Shown here: positions 22,678 through 35,262 of the stretch, one piece after another
How positions within the stretch are numbered: the first letter of the stretch is position 1
Layout: every line of letters starts with the position of its first letter
Assembly: GCA_009823505.1 (NCBI GenBank)
Contig: VZQC01006579.1
Location: forward strand, 974,060 to 1,038,059
Reading direction: 5' to 3'
Length of the DNA stretch: 64,000 nucleotides
DNA from: Rhizomys pruinosus
Taxonomy: Eukaryota; Chordata; Mammalia; Rodentia; Spalacidae
Program-made: the position numbers and the translations under genes
The notes under the pieces: generated by a model
The model's input: the letters and a program-made list of their open reading frames with translations, nothing else
The model's database searches: none
Told to the model about the DNA's origin: nothing

Positions 22678-24284
22678 CCAAGTCCACACATGCATGGGCT
22701 TCTAGTCACTACCATTTGTCCTTCTTGCTTATGAATATCACACCCTGAAATCTCAAGCCCAGAAAGAACCTAGGACCCAGAAGAAGGGGTACACTGTTCC
22801 CACAGCAGCTATTGTGTCCCTTCCTAGGACTCTAACCCTACCTTCCCAGAGCTGTTTGTCCTGACAGCCCCTCAGGCTCTGAACAGGTATGTGGGGGTGG
22901 GGAGACCTCCTCTGGGCTGCATTCAGGAAAGCCCCTTTCACCCCCTTGTGCCTTCCCTGCTGTGAGGCTGTGACCGGGAGCCCAGGGTGGAGGGAGTCCC
23001 TGCTAACTGCCATGTTCTCTGCTTTCCAATTTAAAATCTAATATGGTCTCGCCACTGCAGAGCTGGGGGCTGGAGAGGTGATTAATGAGGCCTCTGCTAC
23101 AGCGTCACCTGCTGCACTCTACACCTTCCCCTGCGGCCTTGTGTTCCCTCTTCCAGTCTACCTACTAGCCCTGGGGACCTGGGGGCCATAGCTCTGCCTG
23201 CCTACTAGTGGTTCCTGGGACCAGGACCTTAGCGTACAGGCCTGAGGAGTGGGGCTATAGAGTTGGCCTCTGTCCCTGGGATGGAAGGGGCAGGAGGGAA
23301 ACCCTTTTCTTCTCACCCCTTGCCAGGTTAATCTACTGTACCTCACCTTTATTGGGCTGTGGTGAATCAGGGTCTAGGTTGGTACTGAGGCTGGGCTTCC
23401 TTCCCTCATCTGGGGTTTCTATTCATCAGCTCCTCTGTTTATCTGCTACTCCAAACCTCTTCTTCTGCCTAGGACGTTAGGCAGGAGACAAAGGATTTCC
23501 CTGCTGGTCCCAAGGCAGAAATGTGGAGCCAAAAGGCAAAGGGACATGGGCCTGAGCTGGGTGCTCATGTCACAGCTCTCCCTCAGAGCCAGCCCAGCCA
23601 GCCGCTTCTACCACCATCCACAGCAAAAACCGTATTTCTCTGAATGGCAAACCTGGGAAATGTCAGCTGGGACAGAAAGGCTGAGGAGGTAGAACTCCAT
23701 TCTCCCTGGAGCTAGTAGCAGGGCCAGCTCATCCAACCCAGCTGGGGAACAGGAGTTGATCAAGGAACAGCCATTCCCTCCATCTTCTGCCCCTTGCCTT
23801 GTTCCAGACACCAGCTAAGGACAATCCCTCCTAGCCAGGGGCCCAGCAAGGCAGGGCTGTAAGGTGTCAGGGCCGGAAAGCAGGTCCTTTCCTGAGCCTC
23901 AGACCAGCATCTCTGGGATGCTGCCCCTCCCAGTTCCTACCCCATGGTTCAAGAGCCAACTTCATTGAGACCATTTCCTGTACTTGTGTCCACATCTGAG
24001 CTGGATCACTGGTGGGTATAGTCCCAAGATTCCATGAGTTTGGGTCCAGTGAAGAAACTTGTTTGTGCATGAGAGCCAAAGTCACTTTCCTGACCTTGTC
24101 ATCTTTACTCTCTGATGCTTTTTTCTGCTGCACCTGGGGGAAGATGGACTGGGGAAGAAGGGACCCTGAGCTCAGAGCTCCAGGCCACCCTGACCCTCAG
24201 TGCTGAAGTGGGCTCTGGATAGTCCTTTCCCTGGAGGTCACTGTCCTTAGCTGTGGAAGCTCAGTGCAGGTGAGGCCTCATTAG

Positions 24285-24385
24285 AGCCCTAGCTCTAATA
24301 TGGTTGTATTTCTGCCATTGATGAGCTAGCTTTGTGGCCTTGGGCTTGACCTACTCTCTCTCTGGGCCTGTCTGATTTTTCTCAA
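24285..24385 (+). repeat. MIR remnant
   Basis: agctttgtggccttgggctt, then tctctgggcctgtctgattt in sense MIR order. Confidence 0.65.
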
Positions 24386-24619
24386 CACTTGGTTCCTGAC
24401 TTCTTAGAAAGTCTTTAGGCAGGTGGGACAGTTAAATCCCCTTTATTCTTAGTCCTCACGCCTAGGGGTTGTTGGAAGCTCCTGCTGGGCAGGGTAGGGA
24501 TCATACCCTGCTGACTGGCCGCTTCCTTCTCTATGCTCTACAGCAGCTCTCCTCACCTCCATTTTTTGGTCAGTATTTTCTGAGCATTGGAAAGCTAAGC
24601 TGTGTGTTCACAACTATGG

Positions 24620-24715
24620 AAGTGTGATATGTATGTGTATGTTATATGTGTGCACATGTGAACATGCATGTTCATGTATGTCCAAATATGAGTGTATGTG
24701 CATATATATGTATCT
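24620..24715 (+). repeat. Degenerate (TATG/TG)n tract
   Basis: Alternating TATG, TGTG and CATG units, imperfect. Confidence 0.8.
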
Positions 24716-26194
24716 GGGCTTGTGACAGGTCTGTGTGGATGCATGGAGAGACAGGTGGGGCTGGAGGACCCTGAGACCCCTAAACTTTTTGACCACCTGC
24801 TATGTAGTGTGCGACGCTCTGGGTTCACCTGCGCTGTCTGATGAATGCCTCCCATCCTTCAGGTAAGGAAGCCCAGTGAGAAGGCTGCCCTGACCTGTGA
24901 GAGTTGGTCTAGCTGGGACTTGGGGCTGATTCCCTCTCGTCCATTGGTTCAAACCCATGAAATTTCTCTGTCTTGTGCTTTCCCTGCTGATCTCTGGTTT
25001 CCAGAGCTTTTGGGAGTAGCAATGGCTCCTTGGGGGTCTGGAAGTAATGAGCTTTAATGGTGGCCTCTGGGCAGAATTGAGCCACAGCCTGGACCTGAAA
25101 CCTCTCTAGGAAGTGCAAGACCAGTATCAGAAGCTCCTGGATGAGTAACTTCTTTGGGCCAGGCCTCCCCCCTCTCCTCTTCTTGACCCTTGGAACCCCT
25201 TTCCACCTTTCACAGCTTCCATGAGGGAGGCTGGGAGCTTCAGACTTACTTCCAAATGACCTAGGGAGAAGTCACTGCAAGCCCAAGCTCTGCCTTTCAG
25301 GACTTGGGGGATGGGTGTAGGAGTAGAGATTGGTAAACTAGGGCTTTCCTCCAGCAGGTAGGGTAGAATTTTACCTTCCCAGGCTTGGCCTGTCCCTCCA
25401 CTTCCCCAGAAATTCTTGGTGGGGGGAGGGTAGGGGTGCAGGTTGCTAAAAATAGCAGCAGCAGTTCTAGCAATGAGTCTCCTTGAGGGGTCAGTGGAGC
25501 CCAAAATTGGGGAGAAAGAGAATGAAGTAGGCAGGGAGGGAGAGACAGCAGCATGAGCTGGGGTGCGCTGTCCGTATATCACTGTGGGCCCTGGGGTGCA
25601 GAGACCGAAAGCAGTGACATTCAGGGACAGATGGATGAGCCAGGCAGGGATGCACACTGAAGGCTGCCTGTGTCTATGTTGCTTCTCCCACAGAATCCTA
25701 GGGTTGTCAGGCAGACCCAGCTGCTCAGCCTCCAACCCTTTACACACACATACCCCTTGCCCAACCTTACTTTGACTTCCAAGGACCCCACTGAACTGGG
25801 TGGATGAGCTGAGTTAAACCCTCTCCCCACCCCAGACCCCCCACCTGCTAACCTCTGCTATTTGTACAGAAGCCCAGGGAGCACCAGAGGCAGTGTCAGA
25901 GTTACAGGTTCAGCAGGGCTCAGGTTTAGGACACCAGACTTGAACAGCCCTTTTCTTAGCCTAGGGTGCAGATAGAGAGGAATGAGAGAGAGATCACTAG
26001 ACCCAGTAGGGTAGGATAGGGTTCTGTCACAAAATGGACTCGAGTGGGCCATGTAGGAAGGAAGAGAAAGGAATCTGTAAATAAATGTGCCTTTGAGCTC
26101 TCTTATGTATATCTTGCTGGGTCCTTCCTTCACACCTTTGCCTGGAAGTATCAGAGGCATTTTGATCCTCAAAATGTGACTTTCTTTCAGTGTC

Positions 26195-26356
26195 TTTTTT
26201 GTTTTGGTTTAGTTTTGTTTGTTTGTTTTATTTTGTTTTTTGGTTTAGTTTTGGTAAGCTCTCCCTGTGTAGCCCGGGTAGCCTGGAACTCAAGAGTTCT
26301 GCCTGCCTCTGTCTCCTGAGTGCTGGGATTAAACGTGTGCACCACCATGCCAAGAT
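26195..26356 (-). repeat. Old B1 SINE
   Basis: Long GTTT-rich start, then ctctccctgtgtagcccggg ... caccaccatgccaag. Confidence 0.82.
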
Positions 26357-27497
26357 TCCTCCAGTTTGTTTTGTTTTTAACCAGCTACAAAATAGGGTGT
26401 TGTGGTGGGAGGGTGCCTACCAGCTGCTGGACCAGATGTTTCAAATAGCTAGCACATCTCCTTGCTGGATGGAAAGGTTGTCTAGGGCAATGTTGCCGGA
26501 GCCGGATGAAGACCCTCAGAAGTTGCCTGAACCCAGCCTCTGCCTCTCTGTCTCCTTAATGTCATCTTGCTGAGCAGACCTGGTTGAGCTGGTGCTCAGC
26601 CCTGGCCTGGCCTCCTGGGTCACTTGGCCCAATCCCTCTAGTACAGAGTGGCCCCTCTTGGTACTCCCGAGCTCTCTGGCTACTGGAGGACCTTCTCTTC
26701 AAGTGGGGCTTCTGCTCTCTTCCCAGTCCTTTCCCCTCCCTCATCTTATGGTGTCCACGAAAGAGGTGGGACAGGATCTGGTACCATGAATTCCCACAGG
26801 GAGATGACACAACTTACCCAAGGTCATCCATGAAGCATGAGCCAGTATGAGTTTAAACCTAGAGTCTTGGCTCCCTAACTAGCACTCTGCTTTGTGTTCT
26901 TCACTTGGGATTTCTCCCTCCTTGAGGCACAGTGTGGCTCTCCACACGGCCTGATAACCCCCTCCCAGGCTCCCTGGGACTCCCTAGGCACCTGCTGGCT
27001 TGTGGGACCCTGGCCAGGCGCTCAGCAGGTGGCTGCTCTGTGGACAAAGAAGCTGGTGATCAGCAGCTGAGTTGGGAGGGAGGAGGGAACTGAAGAAGCT
27101 AAGGGGGTGGGGAGTAGTGTGGAGGGATCTGGGCTGAGAATGGGAGAGAAGAGGAAAGCAGTATTCGATACTATACAGGGGTACTCAATGGCTGGACATT
27201 TCACGGAACCTCCCTAAATTCTGCCCTCCCTGCCTGATGACCATCTGGAGGGAGAGGCCTGATAGTAGAGGGAAGAGCCAGGGACAGGGGAGGAAAGTGG
27301 CAAGGCAATCTATGAGTGACGTGATTTGGTTTGGTGACAAGTAGTGGGGACCCTGAACCAGCTCTATGTCACTGAAAGGAAACACCCAGACTCAGCAGAG
27401 ATGGGAAAGTTTTGACAGAGGACTCCCATCATGGTCTGGGGACACTAGAGACTTTCTGGGTCCTCACCCAGGGAAGCAGATGAGAAATTGAGGTCAG

Positions 27498-27722
27498 GGG
27501 CTGGAGAGATAGCCTAGCGGTTAAGAGCGCCGACTGCTCTTGCAGAGGACCCAGGTTCAATCCCAGCACCCACATGGCGGCGAGAACTGTCTGTAACTCC
27601 AATTCCAGGAGAACTCCAGTTCCAGGGGAATCCAAGACCCTCTTCTGACCTCCGAGGCATTGCACGACACCGGCGCACAAACTTGCATGCAGATAGTACA
27701 TTCATACACATAAAAAATAAAT
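27498..27722 (+). repeat. B2 SINE
   Basis: Full length, two-unit type, ending cacataaaaaataaataa. The next B1 follows its tail directly. Confidence 0.95.
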
Positions 27723-27723
27723 A

Positions 27724-27882
27724 AGCCGGGCGTGGTGGTGCACGCCTTTAATCCTAGCACTCGAGGCAGAGGCAGGCTAATCTCTGTGAGATCAAGGCCA
27801 GTCTGGTCTACAGTGAGTTCCAGGTCAGCTGGGGCTACAGGGAGACTGTGTCTCAAAAAAAAAAAAAAAAAAAAAAAAAAAA
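27724..27882 (+). repeat. B1 SINE with long A tail
   Basis: Starts gccgggcgtggtggtgcac and ends in about 26 A. A single-base deletion (cactcgaggcag) marks this copy. Confidence 0.95.
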
Positions 27883-28076
27883 GAAAGAGACAGATCCAGT
27901 GTGGTTCTTGGCCAGGAATCACATGTCCTTCTGAAGGCCAAGGTAGTTGGATTGTATGGGTGCTGTTTGGCATCTTTATCTCATTCAATTAACATCAGAG
28001 AAAAACAAAACAAAACAAAAACATCAGAGGTCTCTGGTCTTGCTGGAGAGGTAGCCAGAACTGAGCTTATTTATTA

Positions 28077-28304
28077 AGAATGCAGCTTCCAAAGGAGGAA
28101 AATGTGAATTCCTAAACATTAAAAAAAAAAAAAAAAGACTGAGAGAAAGATACAGAACAGTTATGTCAGAATGCATGATCTGGGGTGGGGTGGGGGAAAG
28201 GGAAAGGGGAATATGTCTAAATTGAACTGAAAAATGATGTCTGAAATACACAAAACATCAATAAAAGCATTATATTAAAAAAAAAAAAAAGAATGCAGCT
28301 TCCC
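28077..28304 (+). mobile_element. Short retrotransposed fragment (L1-3'-end-like) with target duplication
   Basis: The 15-mer AAGAATGCAGCTTCC flanks the insert (28077-28091 and 28289-28303 region). Inside are a purine/G-rich stretch (ggggtggggtgggggaaagg), AATAAA at about 28260 and a terminal A run. This is the shape of a 5'-truncated L1 3' UTR or mRNA retrocopy; the source is not certain. Confidence 0.7.
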
Positions 28305-29126
28305 TGTAAACTGAGTTCCTAAGATCTGGGCTTTTGTCATGGTCTGGCTTTTAATAGGTGCTGAATAGAGGGGTTGTTGAGTGGAAAATGGATGAGGAAT
28401 GGGATGGGTGGCTGATGAGTGGTATTTGCTAGATGATCAGGAAAAGGTGAGGTGGGAGAATTGAAACAAGCAGCAGGACAGGACAGCACTCTATAGTGGC
28501 AAGGCACGCACAGGGTCTAGTTCACTCTAACATCCTCCCTGCATCTCCCTGACCCTCCTTTCCATCCTTATTCAGTCCCTGCTCATCTCTTGGCAGAGCC
28601 CCTTGTTCCTGCTGGACTTAGCCAGGACCTCCCATCTCCCTCCCTCCCTTCCTGCCAGAAGGCCGGCCAGCAAAGCTGCAAGCTCTGCAGTGGAGCCTGG
28701 GATTGTTGTTGGAGACGCAGCAGGTTTGTTTGCTCCCAAGCCCTCTGAGAAATCTCAACAATCAATGGCCAACAACATTCTGCCTGAAGCTGCAGCATCG
28801 ATCCTCTCCTCTCAGGGCCTGCGGCTGGGCAGCAGGTAGGCAGGTGAAAGGAAGTCAGACAGCTTGGGCCTTCCATTTGGGGGCTGAGTTGGTGGGATAG
28901 CCCAAGATTCTAGGACAGACAAGACTGGTCCTCTTATTCACCAAGGCCCCCAAAGGCAGGAGCATCACCCAAGCCCATGGACCTCTGGGTCAAAATGTTT
29001 CATTCCTTTGCCATTAAGGATGGAACCAGCTAACATGCCTGTAATCTGCAACAGTAAGAGCTAAGAGCAGACATCACCAGGAAAGCAACTGTCAAGACCT
29101 GAAATGTCTTAAAAGAAATTTAGGAG

Positions 29127-29283
29127 CCAGGCGTGGTGGCACACGCCTTTAATCCTAGCACTTGGGAGGCAGAGGCAGGCGGATCTTTGTGAGTTCAAGG
29201 CCAGCCTGGTCTACAGAGTGAGTTCCATGACAGCTGGGGCTACAGGGAAACCCTGTCTCGAAAAGACCAAAAAAAAAAAAAAG
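29127..29283 (+). repeat. Young B1 SINE
   Basis: Complete, close to the window consensus (gccaggcgtggtggcacac ... ctcgaaaagacc plus A tail). Confidence 0.95.
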
Positions 29284-29569
29284 TTAGGGACTGTTTATGT
29301 CTTGAGTCTGTCAGACAATATGAGCTTGAACTTGGTCTATAAAAGGCAGGTAATAGCTTCCCATTTCATGGAAATGATACGAGCAAATGTCTACAAAGCA
29401 GTTAGAGAGCCTAGCATGTAGTTGGTACCTAATAAACGTTTGCTATTAGTGTTGCTGCTAATATTGTTTGGATAGTGATGTTCTGTGTTTCTATCTGCCT
29501 TTACTGCCAGGTTCCCTAGGCTGGAGGGGACACAGTGCAGGGTGATGTAAAACCTTGCAAAATGGGCAG

Positions 29570-29700
29570 GAATTTTGAGGTATGCTTTCTATTTACTAGC
29601 TGTGCAGCCCAGAGTAAGTGACTTCATGCTTCTAAAACTCAGTGTTCCCATCTATAAAGTGGGGCTAGCAAATCTCTTATTGACAGTATTGAATGGAAAA
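29570..29700 (+). repeat. MIR remnant
   Basis: tttactagctgtgcagccca, then cagtgttcccatctataaag. Confidence 0.75.
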
Positions 29701-31890
29701 GAAATACAAAAGGCTTGATTAGTAAAGGGTAGGCCTCTGGTAGGGGAGATTTCCAGGGCAGCCCTAACACTTCAAAAAATGTATATGAATGACTAAATGA
29801 ATGGTTGGATGGCTGTATCTCAAGACCTGATTCCTTAGAAGCTGAGAAAGTTTCGTGGTCCTATATTTTGATCTAGAAGATTCTTGGGCCTCCACATCTC
29901 CATCAAGGGCATATCTGGTCTCAAAGTTCTATGTTGGGCTCTCCAAGCTGTGTCATGGTGTTGTCTGAAGCTTGAATGGATGAGGGGGCTCTGATCTTCA
30001 GCCCTTAGTTCCTGCAAGCCTTCCCTCTCAGGCAGCAGGGGTGGTGGGTAGGAGTTGTGAGAGGGATCAAGAAGGCTGGGCCCTGAGCTTACCTGTGCTG
30101 ATTTCTACCCATGCAATTGTTATACATTTCTTTACATGCCTTCAGTGTGCCAGGTACTAGGTCTTGAGCCACTGGAGATATAAGCAATGTGGTACAAAAG
30201 ATGACTAGGAAGAGGTTTTACCCCATTAAGAACAGCCATCAGCATCTCCCCCCCACCTCAGGCTGATGGCATGACAGCTTAATTTGTAGAAGGAAAAAAA
30301 CTAAGTAAAGGCTATAATTTACAGGCAGGATAATTGGCCAACTGTTAGGAAAGGAAAAAAAATCCTAACATACAATCTATGTAAAAATAGTGTGCTTGCT
30401 ACGCAAACTCAGCTTCAAAATGAATTCCCAGCTGCCACAGGCCCATCATCATTCTAACCAGACAGCTGACCCCTAAGCTTCTCCCAAATAGACACTCTGG
30501 GGCTGCTGAAGGTATATGGGGTGAACAAAACAGACTCACTGTCCTCTTTTTCTGAGTTCATTCTTACTGCAGGAAGGAACATCAGACAACCAAGCAAAGG
30601 ATCATGACTCAAGAGGATAGGTACCTGATGGAGAAGCGAACAGACAGTGGGGGCCTGGAAAAGCCCTCAGACCCAGGCTAAAGATAGGACATGGGGTAGA
30701 TGCCTCATACCAACTACTGAGGTGCCAGCCAAGCCACACCTGAAGCATGAGGTAGACTGAACCAGGCTGGCTGAGAGAGGAAAAAATTCAGGCAGAAGGA
30801 ACAACTAGAGCTCAGAAGCTGTTGAGAACTTGGCTAGTCTGGGAAATTGATGCTGAGATTCCTTTGACCTGGCTGGATTAGTCATCTCTCTGGAATGATA
30901 CTGCTTCCTGCTGGAACTAGCCCTGGAGACCTTCCTGTACCTGCTTTCTACCTCCTGGCTGCAGGCTAGGGCTGACAGCTTTGCCTCTTGTATGTGCTTC
31001 CCTCCTGACCCCATGTGTGAGGGGCCAGGCTTGGCAACCATGGACTCTGTGCAACCTTGTACTTACTGAAGGCTCCAAAGAATGGAGGCCCAGTGAGGCC
31101 AGAGATTGGCAGGCTGGGCTCTTAACCATCTAGGCTGAGAGGTTCTTTCACTAAAGTTACTCTTATCTATTACCCTCTTTCCTCTCTGGGGGGACAGTGG
31201 AATAATGAGTCCTGATAGTTCTGCTAATGTGGGGGCAGAGAATTCCTGAGCTGAGCCCAGCCTGGCAAATCAGCTCGATAGTGTTAGGAAAGGTGGGGCA
31301 AGAAAGGCAGGAAGAGGCTGGGTGGCCTGGGATTGTATGAGAGAGAGGGTGAGAAGGCACACTTTCTGACATTCCCCCTCCCATTCAGGAAGACACATGG
31401 GGGGCATGGAAGCTCAGTTTCTAATTAAGCCCAGCCCTGTTGTATCCTCGATCCCCATTAGTGCCCTCAGCATCCCCAGGCATTTTAAGCTGCCACCCTG
31501 CTGAGGAGGCTGGACGGTAGCCAGGGCCTGCCAAGCTTGATGTGCTTAGGCCCATGAGGGGCAAAAAGCCAACTCAGACTTCTCTTCCTCTGGGGCAGCC
31601 TCCTGAGTAGCCCATCAGGGCCTCCCTGCCTGCCATGTCAACCTCTCAGGCTCTGAGTGGAATTCAGGCTCTCTCTCCCATGTGGCATTGAAGAGATAGC
31701 CTGGATTGTCCTCAGCATTGCCCTGAGCCTGGACTGCCAGGCTAAAGAACAGGGACTAGGATAGCTTCTGGAGCAGCCCCCAGACTCAGGAAAATGAGCT
31801 GTCAGAAGGCAGGACCAAGTGGCAGTTAGCATTTTAGGTTAAGACAGCCCTAGTTTATTAACTATTCCAGCAGTAGGGATCTGGGAAGCC

Positions 31891-31900
31891 AGGTCCTTTC

Positions 31901-31939
<39 letters not shown>

Positions 31940-32272
31940 TTTTGGTCTTTTCAAGACAGGGTCTCCCAGTAGCCCCAGCTGTCTGTCCTGGAACTCACTC
32001 TGTAGACCAGGATGGCCTTGAACTCACAAAGATCCACCTGTCTCTGCCTCCCAAATGCTAGGATTAAAGGTGTGCGCCCCCACGCCCGGCAGGTCCTTTC
32101 TTTTTTTGTTTGTTTGGTTTTTGGTTTTTTTTGTTTTTTCAAGACAGGGTCTCCCTATAGCCCCAGCTGTCCTGGAACTCACTCTGTAGACCAGGCTGGC
32201 CTTGAACTCACAAAGATCTGCCTGCCTCTGCCTCCCCAGTGCATCACCACGCCCGGCTAGGTCCTTTCTTTT
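31891..32272 (-). repeat. Two B1 SINEs inserted at the same target
   Basis: B1 copies at 31943-32090 (with (ATTT)n tail 31902-31942) and 32103-32258. AGGTCCTTTCTT occurs before the first (31891), between them (32091) and after the second (32259). Confidence 0.95.
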
Positions 32273-32507
32273 TAATTCCATACACCATCCCTGGATTCCT
32301 GGCAAAATGAGCAACTAAGGCTGGCTGTTTCCAGTCCCCCTTTTCCTTGAGAGTGGACTATCACTCTCAAGAGAGCTTAGGGAGATGGAACCCCAGGTCC
32401 AAGGTCATATAGCCAAAGCAGCAGCTTCTGTACCTGGAGACCTAATCCCACCCCAGTCTCAGCTGCTTCCACCTTCACAATCTCCCCAGGCCACATTCAC
32501 ACATGCA

Positions 32508-32590
32508 GAGTTTAATTAACTTTATTGATATTCAGAAATTAAGAGAATGACTAAAGGTAATTGCTCATTAAAAATCATTAAACTGACACA
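32508..32590. promoter_or_regulatory. AT-rich conserved-looking block in intron 1
   Basis: Dense TAAT/ATTA cores (tttaattaactttattgata ... ggtaattgctcattaaaaat) in DNA free of repeats, 2.5 kb downstream of the SEZ6 start. Enhancer role is only inferred. Confidence 0.3.
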
Positions 32591-35061
32591 GCAGGCCTGG
32601 GCAGACGCAGCCCCTGATGCCCTGTCTTCTTCCCCCACATGGCAAGACCTCTTTGGCACCTCCTGTGGGTTGGGAGGATGCCCCATAGTCTATAATGCTC
32701 CTCATGCCTGGAGCCAATTATGCCCAAGAGGCTGCAGAAAGAAATAGGGAACTGAGCCTGTGGGGTGGGGCTCTCTTGGTCTGTCTCCTTTGCCTTGAGA
32801 GCCTCCACCACCACAGCACTCTCAAGGTTCTGGGCTGTGCCTGGCTGCATTCTGCAACCTGAGTCCTCTACAAGCAAAGCTCTGAGGCCAGTGAGGTGGT
32901 AGGACAGCGGGGTGTTGGAGATGCACTTCCTGGTTGAGGCTGTCCTTTACTAAAGTCTCCAGGAACTCCAGATGGCCAAATAAGCTACCTCCCGATGAGA
33001 GGATTCAGAATTCTAACCACTGACCGAAAGTTTCCATCTGCTGTTAAAGAGGGAGGGGCCTCTGGGTCACTCATAGCTCTGGATCCAGGCCCTTTCACCT
33101 GCCAGGCTTGGCACTCCTTCCAAATCCTCTCCCTCTCTACCCTCCAAACCCATCAGAAAGGCAACCCCACAAGCACTGGAGACTCTAATGAATCACAGAG
33201 GGACACTGGTTAGGGACACACAGGCTTCTGGCCAAAGGGGGGTAAATTCCTCCCAGCACAATCCTCCATACTGGCAGCGGGGACTGGAGTCAGTCACACC
33301 AGCCTTCCTCCTGGAGACCCACAGTCTCTCTCCACCCTGCAGGGAGCTGGCTGCCAGAGACTTCACCTGCACACTAGTGGCATCACAGCTGAGTTGTCAC
33401 CCAACACACAGAGCTCTAAAAGTATGGCCACCCTGGGACCCACTAGTCTAAACACAGAATCCAGATTACATTCACAGGCAAACCCACACACCCTAGTCAA
33501 GGACTCTCATTGCATGTCATGGAACAGACATGGGCTCTGTGCTCCAGTGAAGCTGTCCAGAGCCAGGATGTGACCAGAACCCCCCACCCCCACCCCCCTG
33601 CAGGTCCTGAATGCAGACATCCCTGGACTGCTGGCTGACTCTGGGGATGGGTTTTTCTTCACCCCTTCCTGTCCCTGGAGTGGGGCTTGTGAGATTCTTC
33701 CTCCTCTTGGCAATGTAAAAACATGATCCCAAGTTTCCCCAGCCTTAGCAGGATCTAGTGTGGGCATGCAGATGGGCTGGACAAAGACAGGATCTGCATG
33801 TGGGGAGAGAGAGAGGTTCAGAGAGGTGCTTCCACGCCACTTGGCAGGAGATGGAAAACAGCTTTGGTCTAGCAACCCAGCCCAACCCCGGCCACACTGC
33901 CTTGACTTCCAACTCTTAGCGAGGAGGTTAGAAATTCTTCCCTCTCCTTCCTCCACCTCAGACGCCAGGAATCAGAACCATATGGCGAGGAACCGCGAGT
34001 CCCAAGTCCAAGTGCGTTTTCGCAGACCCCAGCAGCCGACCGGTAGAAGAGGGAGGCGGATCTCAGCAGGACGGCTTGTCTGAGCCAGGACAGCAGGTCC
34101 AGACTAGACTTGCATCCTTCCCGCTCCCCTGCTCTGGAACACGGACCCTCGCCCTGTCTTGAGAGCTCCCTTGGTGCCTTCTCCAAGGCCAAGCTTCCCT
34201 TGACCGAGACCAATGAAGTTGGGGACTTGACTCTGCGCCTGGGGCTGGGGCACAGGTGCGCTCCCCCAACGAGTCTGCCGCCCTAGGTCGGTGGGACTCG
34301 GTAGGAAGGCAGACCCGGAGGGAGGCAGAGCTCTGGACGTGTGCGTGTGAGCGTGTGTGTGAGTGTGCTTGGAAAAGACTTCACGGAGGACAGAATATCC
34401 TAGGACCTCAGCTCCTGCAACCCAGAGTAGATCCGAGGAGCCCGATAGAGAGCCCCCGGGGTCCCCAGGTGTCTTCCCCAGCTTTGTGCTGTGGGTTCCA
34501 ATTCTGACATGACAGTGCCACGGCACGGGGAGGTGATCTTCGTCCCAACCCCGGGTCCGGCCACCATCTGACCCGACTTCTCTGCACCGGGGATGCGAGG
34601 GGCCCCAGAACCAGCGGCAAACTCGAGCAAAGTTTGGCGGGCGGCGGGCGGCGGGCGAGGCGGAACCGCGGGCTGCCCACCGGACGGTGCCGACTCCCGG
34701 CCTCGCCGCGCGCCCCGGCGCCCTGGACGCCCGGAGTGGAGCGAGGTAGCGCGCGGGTGAGCGCGTGTGTGCGCGGAGGGGATGGCGTGATGAATTGCAG
34801 CAGAGAAATCCCATTAGATCCGGGGAAATGATTAAAGGCGAGGTCTCGGCCAGGCGCGAAAGGCGGGAGCCGGCCGCTTCCCGCCCGCGGGGCCCGTGCC
34901 CCGCCCGGCTCGGTGAGCGCCGGGGGCAGCGCAGCGGGCGGGACGCGGGGCGCAGGCTGGAGCACCGGACGCGCGGAGCCGGGCGCCGGGACCGCCCTCC
35001 TTTCCTACCGGGGGAGTGCGCGCCCGCCCCCGTCCTGTGTCCGGACGCCGGGGTCCCTTAC

Positions 35062-35116
35062 CGTGAGCCAGGAGCGCCAGCAGCGCGGGCAGGAGCGGCA
35101 GGGCAGCTGGGCGCAT
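35062..35116 (-). CDS. SEZ6: SEZ6 coding exon 1 (start codon and signal peptide)
   Basis: 55 bases: ATG plus 17 codons and the first base of G19. The product MRPAALPLLPALLALLAHG is a leucine-rich signal peptide closely matching the human one. The ATG has a good context (CACC before it, A at -3). The donor GTAAGG begins at 35061, and the one-base overhang joins the GA of exon 2 to make Gly19. Reading on past the donor gives an Arg/Pro-rich tail that is intron and not protein. The exon lies inside a CpG island; the 5' UTR extends rightwards for an unknown distance. Confidence 0.96.
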
Positions 35117-35262
35117 GGTGCGGCTGGCGGCCGCGCCCCGAGTCGGGGCTGCGGCGGGAGGACTGGAGACTCGGCGAGGCGTGGGCGCGGGGGGCCGAGC
35201 GGGGTCCGGCAGGAGAGGAAGCCGGGCCGCCGCCGCTGCCGCCGCCGCCAGCGCCTGACAGA

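Larger units (their letters stand above)
11031..35061 (-). other. SEZ6: SEZ6 intron 1
   Basis: About 24 kb between the signal-peptide exon and exon 2, a typical large first intron. SINE clusters lie at 11.4-13.5, 15.2-17.3, 21.0-21.8, 27.5-27.9, 29.1 and 31.9-32.3 kb. The long stretches 13954-15194, 17311-20900, 21791-26190, 26357-27497, 28305-29126, 29284-31890 and 32273-34550 are mostly unique DNA with scattered MIR remnants. I see no nested gene. AT-rich, conserved-looking blocks occur near 17.88, 18.75, 30.3 and 32.5 kb. Confidence 0.9.
1..35116 (-). other. SEZ6: SEZ6 gene, 5' part (exons 1-4 and introns 1-3 complete, intron 4 partial)
   Basis: The gene runs right to left and leaves the window at base 1. 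SEZ6 is a neuronal type I membrane protein with an N-terminal Thr/Pro-rich region, three CUB and five Sushi domains, one transmembrane helix and a short cytoplasmic tail. In mammals it shapes dendrites and excitatory synapses and is shed by BACE1 (family knowledge). The four exons here give 1054 coding bases, about 351 of roughly 990 residues. All introns are GT-AG. The joined product follows the human protein from the signal peptide through CUB1, with no frameshift or stop. The transcription start was not mapped; only the coding part of exon 1 is certain. Confidence 0.96.

Noticed and set aside
25565..25575. RE1 half-site GCGCTGTCCGT
   Set aside because: The second half is not present at canonical spacing (the following bases are ATATCACT).
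25127..25747. 206-codon minus-strand open frame in intron 1
   Set aside because: No recognisable domain, no codon pattern, no splice or promoter context. Probably chance in a CT-rich stretch.
27557..27988. 143-codon minus-strand open frame
   Set aside because: Made of B2 and B1 sequence; the same protein-like strings recur at every SINE of the window.
34104..34814. Minus-strand open frames of 185-236 codons in the SEZ6 first intron edge
   Set aside because: Same GC-driven effect; low-complexity product, no known domain.
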